DNA of 15,320 nucleotides from JALZAH01 sp051000755 (GTDB lineage Bacteria > Actinomycetota > Acidimicrobiia > Acidimicrobiales > Palsa-688): assembly GCA_051000755.1 (NCBI GenBank), contig JBPCNZ010000140.1, forward strand, positions 1 through 15,320, written 5' to 3'. The translations under genes were made by a program, and so were the position numbers. The notes beneath the pieces are model-generated. The model made no database searches and was not told the DNA's origin. It was given only the letters and a program-made list of their open reading frames with translations. Of the stretch, positions 13,206 to 15,320 are shown in pieces; the stretch's first letter is position 1; each line of letters opens with the position of its first letter.

Positions 13206-13279
13206 GCCCGAGTAGCTCAGTTGGCCAGAGCAGGCGCCTTGTAAGCGTCAGGTCGTCGGTTCGAACCCGACCTCGGGCT
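13206..13279 (+). tRNA. tRNA-Thr (anticodon TGT)
   Basis: A complete cloverleaf can be drawn. Acceptor GCCCGAG (13206-13212) pairs with CTCGGGC (13272-13278). The D arm is GCTC...GAGC (13215-13231). The anticodon arm is GGCGC-CTTGTAA-GCGTC (13233-13249), with TGT in the loop and one G-T pair. The variable loop is AGGTC. The T arm is GTCGG-TTCGAAC-CCGAC (13255-13271), and T at 13279 is the discriminator base. CCA is not encoded. Threonine is assigned from the anticodon reading ACA. A small hairpin, CCCCG/CGGGG, lies at 13183-13198 just upstream. A 5'-half copy lies at 8345-8390. Confidence 0.95.
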
Positions 13280-13839
13280 CGACGAATGCCCAGCTCAGCC
13301 AGCGGGAGCGCTTGTCGGGCCGATCTGCCTACCGGGTTTTATAGCCAGCTTGTAGCCACCCGCAGTCTGGGGACGACGCCGCTGGAGGACCCAACAAGGG
13401 AGCGAAGGGCATCAACACCGGCACGTGGTCGTCGCCGACCCTCTCCCAGGACAGCTCGGGGCAATGGGTCGTCGTTCTCGGAGGCAGCAATCCCGTCGAC
13501 GCCCACAGGGCCCTCGGTCTTGAACTCCCAGTGCGGGAGCGAAGCTGCGGAGCTGGACGTGATGTTGGGCCATCGTCTCGGGGCGAACGTCCGGGGGCGA
13601 CGCAGGAAGGTCTTCGCCGACTACACCCAGGAGCCCGTCGATCGTTACGGCCCGGAGTCCCCGCACCTGTCCTGCCAGCTGCCGACCCCAGGGCCGTGCC
13701 GGAGTGATGGGGCCAGGGGCACCGCCCCCGCCGGCACCGCCCTCTGCGGCCGCGGTCGGCGTGGGCCGAGTCGATAAGGGGCCACGGCGGTAGCAGGTCC
13801 ATTCTCTCCAGCGGTCCTATCTCCCCACCGGCGAAGCCA
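13280..13839. other. 560 bp without recognisable gene
   Basis: This stretch behind the tRNA has long open frames on both strands, but their products are Arg/Pro/Ser-rich and show no known motif, ribosome-binding site or consistent codon pattern. One minus-strand frame has a slightly protein-like piece (VGDDHVPVLMPFAPLLG near 13385-13435), which may be debris of a former gene. Sequence beside tRNA genes often collects element remnants; nothing here proves it. Confidence 0.4.
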
Positions 13840-14325
13840 TCATTGCCACCCCTGCCCCGCTCCCCGCTGTTGAGGTCGGCACAACAAGGCGGCGAAGACA
13901 AGGAGGCCCCACACGAGAAACCATGGATCCCACAGGTAGGCGTGCCAGGCCAGGGCCCGATGGTCGGCGTCGGTGCTGGCCACAATGACGTCGGCTTGAA
14001 CGAGGAGGCCGACGGCGGTCAGGACCAGCCCGTAGCCCGTCAGGGTGGCCGCCTCGATCCAAGCCAGCACCCGGAGAGGACGTCGCAGCCGGCGTATCGC
14101 CACCAGGGGTAGGGCGGCGGCCACCACCTTCACGGCGACGACGAACCACAGCAGGAGCTCCACGCCAGCCCCGCCGGAGCGACCTGCTCGCTCGAACACC
14201 CCGCCGACCGTGCCCATCAGCGCCGTTCCGCCGACCGCCCAGTAGGCGCTGACCGCGGCGTAGCCGAGCCCGACGCCGAGGGCCAGCCATGCCGCCTTTG
14301 GTCCCGGGCGTGAACGGGGCCTCAT
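13840..14325 (-). CDS. DUF3995 family membrane protein
   Basis: A 161-residue protein with four hydrophobic segments (about residues 10-32, 55-78, 88-110 and 132-152). The first carries AYWAVGGTALMGTVG and the last WDPWFLVWGLLVFAALL. The 'YWAxGGTxLLGTVG ... PWFLxxGLLF' pattern marks the DUF3995 family of small four-helix membrane proteins, whose function is unknown. The ATG at 14325 places the first helix directly after a short basic N-terminus. A stop codon of an upstream open frame overlaps this ATG (ATGA), but that frame does not look like a real gene. It diverges from the MarR-family gene. Confidence 0.8.
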   Translation of the reverse strand: MRPRSRPGPKAAWLALGVGLGYAAVSAYWAVGGTALMGTVGGVFERAGRSGGAGVELLLWFVVAVKVVAAALPLVAIRRLRRPLRVLAWIEAATLTGYGLVLTAVGLLVQADVIVASTDADHRALAWHAYLWDPWFLVWGLLVFAALLCRPQQRGAGQGWQ

Positions 14326-14616
14326 GCGAGCCGATACACGACCGGCCCGCTGCCCACCACGGTAGCGTTGCTCACCGCCGTGTCTTGTCGGTCCCTGTGA
14401 CCCAGGACACCAGGGTGCCCAGGGCGCCGTCGAGCGGGGAGCGGGCGCGACGGACGGAGTCCCTGCCTGCCACTCAGGACACGAGGTCGGCCAGGGTGGC
14501 GTTGATGAGCGATGAGGGTCGGTGAGGGCTGGTGGTCCGGGCCATGAGGTGGAGGGCCTATCTCGGGTGGGTTGCGCCCGGTTGTTTTGACTGCCTTACC
14601 CAGTATGGTGAGATGA
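14326..14616. other. Divergent intergenic region with imperfect direct repeat
   Basis: Between the DUF3995 and MarR genes lies a stretch with no supported gene. AGGACACCAGG (14404-14414) and AGGACACGAGG (14476-14486) stand 72 bp apart, and sequence after each (AGGGTGCCC and AGGGTGGCG) is also similar. This may be an old tandem duplication or the degraded end of a minus-strand gene. TTGACT at 14587-14592 could be a -35 element for the MarR gene, with no convincing -10. Confidence 0.35.
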
Positions 14617-14633
14617 TGTTTGGCTGTCAAACA
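14617..14633. promoter_or_regulatory. Inverted repeat, possible MarR operator
   Basis: TGTTTG (14617-14622) and CAAACA (14628-14633) form a perfect 6-bp inverted repeat with a 5-nt spacer, 17 bp in all. It ends 11 bp before the GTG start and 17 bp before the ATG start of the MarR-family gene. Its AT-rich arms stand out in this GC-rich sequence. MarR dimers usually bind palindromes of 16-20 bp over their own promoter, so autoregulation is likely. Confidence 0.6.
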
Positions 14634-14644
14634 CACTCGGCTCC

Positions 14645-15127
14645 GTGCTGATGAGGGCCGACCGTCGTGACCCGCTCGTGCGGGCCGTGGGTGAGGAGTT
14701 GGCTGAGCTCCAGGCCGCGCATGACGATCGCGACCGGGCCCTCGCCGATTATCTCGGTGTCGGCCGTACCGACCTGCGCTGCCTGGACCTCGTCGTGCGT
14801 CACGGCCCGCACACCCACGGGCAGATTGCCGGTGCCCTGGGGCTGACCCCCGGCTCCGTCACCGCTCTGGTCGATCGGCTCCAGCAGGCCGGCTACATCT
14901 CTCGCCACCCCGACCCCTCCCACGGGAGACGTGTGCGCGTCGCGCCCACGGCCGCCCTCATCGAAGCCATCCGGGAGCCCATCGCTGAGCGCATCCGGGT
15001 GGGCGACCAACAGCTCGGCTCGTATGACCTCGAGCAGCTCCAGCTCATTCGGGACTTCCTCCATCGGGCCCGCGAGGGACAGCAGCATCTGGCCCAGTAC
15101 TTCCGTGCCCATTCTCGACCTCGGTGA
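14645..15127 (+). CDS. MarR-family transcriptional regulator
   Basis: A 160-residue protein with the MarR winged helix. Residues about 40-50 (YLGVGRTDLRCLDLVVRHGP) lead into the helix-turn-helix HGQIAGALGLTPGSVTALVD at about 59-78. RLQQAGYISRHPDP and SHGRRVRVAPT form the wing, with the Asp/Arg pattern that in MarR proteins contacts DNA. Flanking helices form the dimer interface. Such proteins repress genes until a small ligand binds; the ligand here is unknown. The start is GTG 14645 or ATG 14651; the ribosome-binding site is weak for both. The palindrome at 14617-14633 suggests autoregulation. Whether the divergent DUF3995 gene is also a target is open, as its start lies 290 bp away. Confidence 0.85.
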   Translation: MLMRADRRDPLVRAVGEELAELQAAHDDRDRALADYLGVGRTDLRCLDLVVRHGPHTHGQIAGALGLTPGSVTALVDRLQQAGYISRHPDPSHGRRVRVAPTAALIEAIREPIAERIRVGDQQLGSYDLEQLQLIRDFLHRAREGQQHLAQYFRAHSRPR

Positions 15128-15173
15128 GCCGGCGGTGAAGTACCGTCGCTTGGCTTCGGTAGGTCGAGGGCCT

Positions 15174-15203
15174 CCCCGCTAGTCCCAGGGTCCCCTGGCG
15201 GGG
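15174..15203 (+). terminator. Hairpin behind the MarR gene
   Basis: CCCCGC (15174-15179) pairs with GCGGGG (15198-15203), with CCAGG/CCTGG pairing inside. It begins 46 bp after the MarR stop codon and suits a terminator, without a T-tract. Just behind it is a perfect 12-bp palindrome, CGCCCATGGGCG (15208-15219). Nothing else is recognisable up to the window end. Confidence 0.45.
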
Positions 15204-15320
15204 ACGTCGCCCATGGGCGAAAATGGGGGTGGGCCTGCCCGCCGACGCCGTCGTTCCCTTGGCCTTTTGAGGCCGTCGCTAGTCTGGCGTTGGGGCCCCT
15301 TGTTGAAGGGTCGCGCATTG

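Noticed and set aside
13286..13777. 163-residue plus-strand frame behind the tRNA
   Set aside because: No motif, no ribosome-binding site, biased composition; listed as a gap instead.
14322..14636. Minus-strand frame overlapping the DUF3995 start by ATGA
   Set aside because: The overlap is suggestive, but the product is Pro/Arg/His-rich without a family pattern and its start lies beyond the MarR-operator palindrome.
1..15320. CRISPR array or insertion-sequence ends
   Set aside because: No regularly spaced repeats and no transposase or paired terminal inverted repeats were seen.

Overview
The window is GC-rich bacterial DNA that looks like Actinomycetota, most probably an Acidimicrobiia-like lineage. 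Supporting signs are DUF3263, LytR_C, FxsA, DUF3995 and mycothiol-dependent-isomerase-type proteins, an 11-bp-period PHO box of the Streptomyces type, and an 'IF2-like' coiled-coil protein of the kind known from mycobacteria. The lineage is inferred from protein families only; no rRNA marker is present.

Left part (1-7800) is mostly conserved chromosome. A minus-strand operon reads DUF3263 > LytR_C membrane protein > trehalose-6-phosphate phosphatase (otsB). Next, phoU and a PHS-type phosphate:H+ symporter gene diverge from a 104-bp intergenic region holding GTTCAC direct repeats, a likely phosphate-starvation module. Then come a small zinc-ribbon ORF, a DUF3253 gene broken by a single-base frameshift, and a minus-strand stress-type cluster: a ferritin-like protein with a possible SigB/SigF-type promoter, a small ORF of unknown function with a good ribosome-binding site, a CsbD-domain coiled-coil protein and an IF2-like coiled-coil protein.

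Middle part (7800-13280) is an accessory, decayed region. It holds three partial relics (A, B, C) of the 5' end of the same type of tyrosine recombinase gene, all on the minus strand. Relic A lies beside the 5' half of a tRNA-Thr, and relic C beside an intact tRNA-Thr(TGT), in the same arrangement. The roughly 4.9 kb between the two tRNA copies looks like an integrated or duplicated segment. It carries an intact Fe(II)/2-oxoglutarate oxygenase gene, a multiply frameshifted carnitine/choline acyltransferase relic directly behind it, a frameshifted fxsA directly in front of it, a truncated second copy of phoU joined to an MCE-like relic, and an intact MDMPI/DinB-fold protein gene.

Right part (13280-15320) holds about 560 bp without a recognisable gene, a four-helix DUF3995 membrane protein gene (minus) and, divergently, a MarR-family regulator gene (plus) preceded by a perfect 6-5-6 inverted repeat that could be its operator.

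The most interesting points are the tRNA-Thr/integrase-relic repeats, the oxygenase plus carnitine-acyltransferase gene pair, and the density of single-base frameshifts. Each frameshift could be real decay or an indel error in the sequence.
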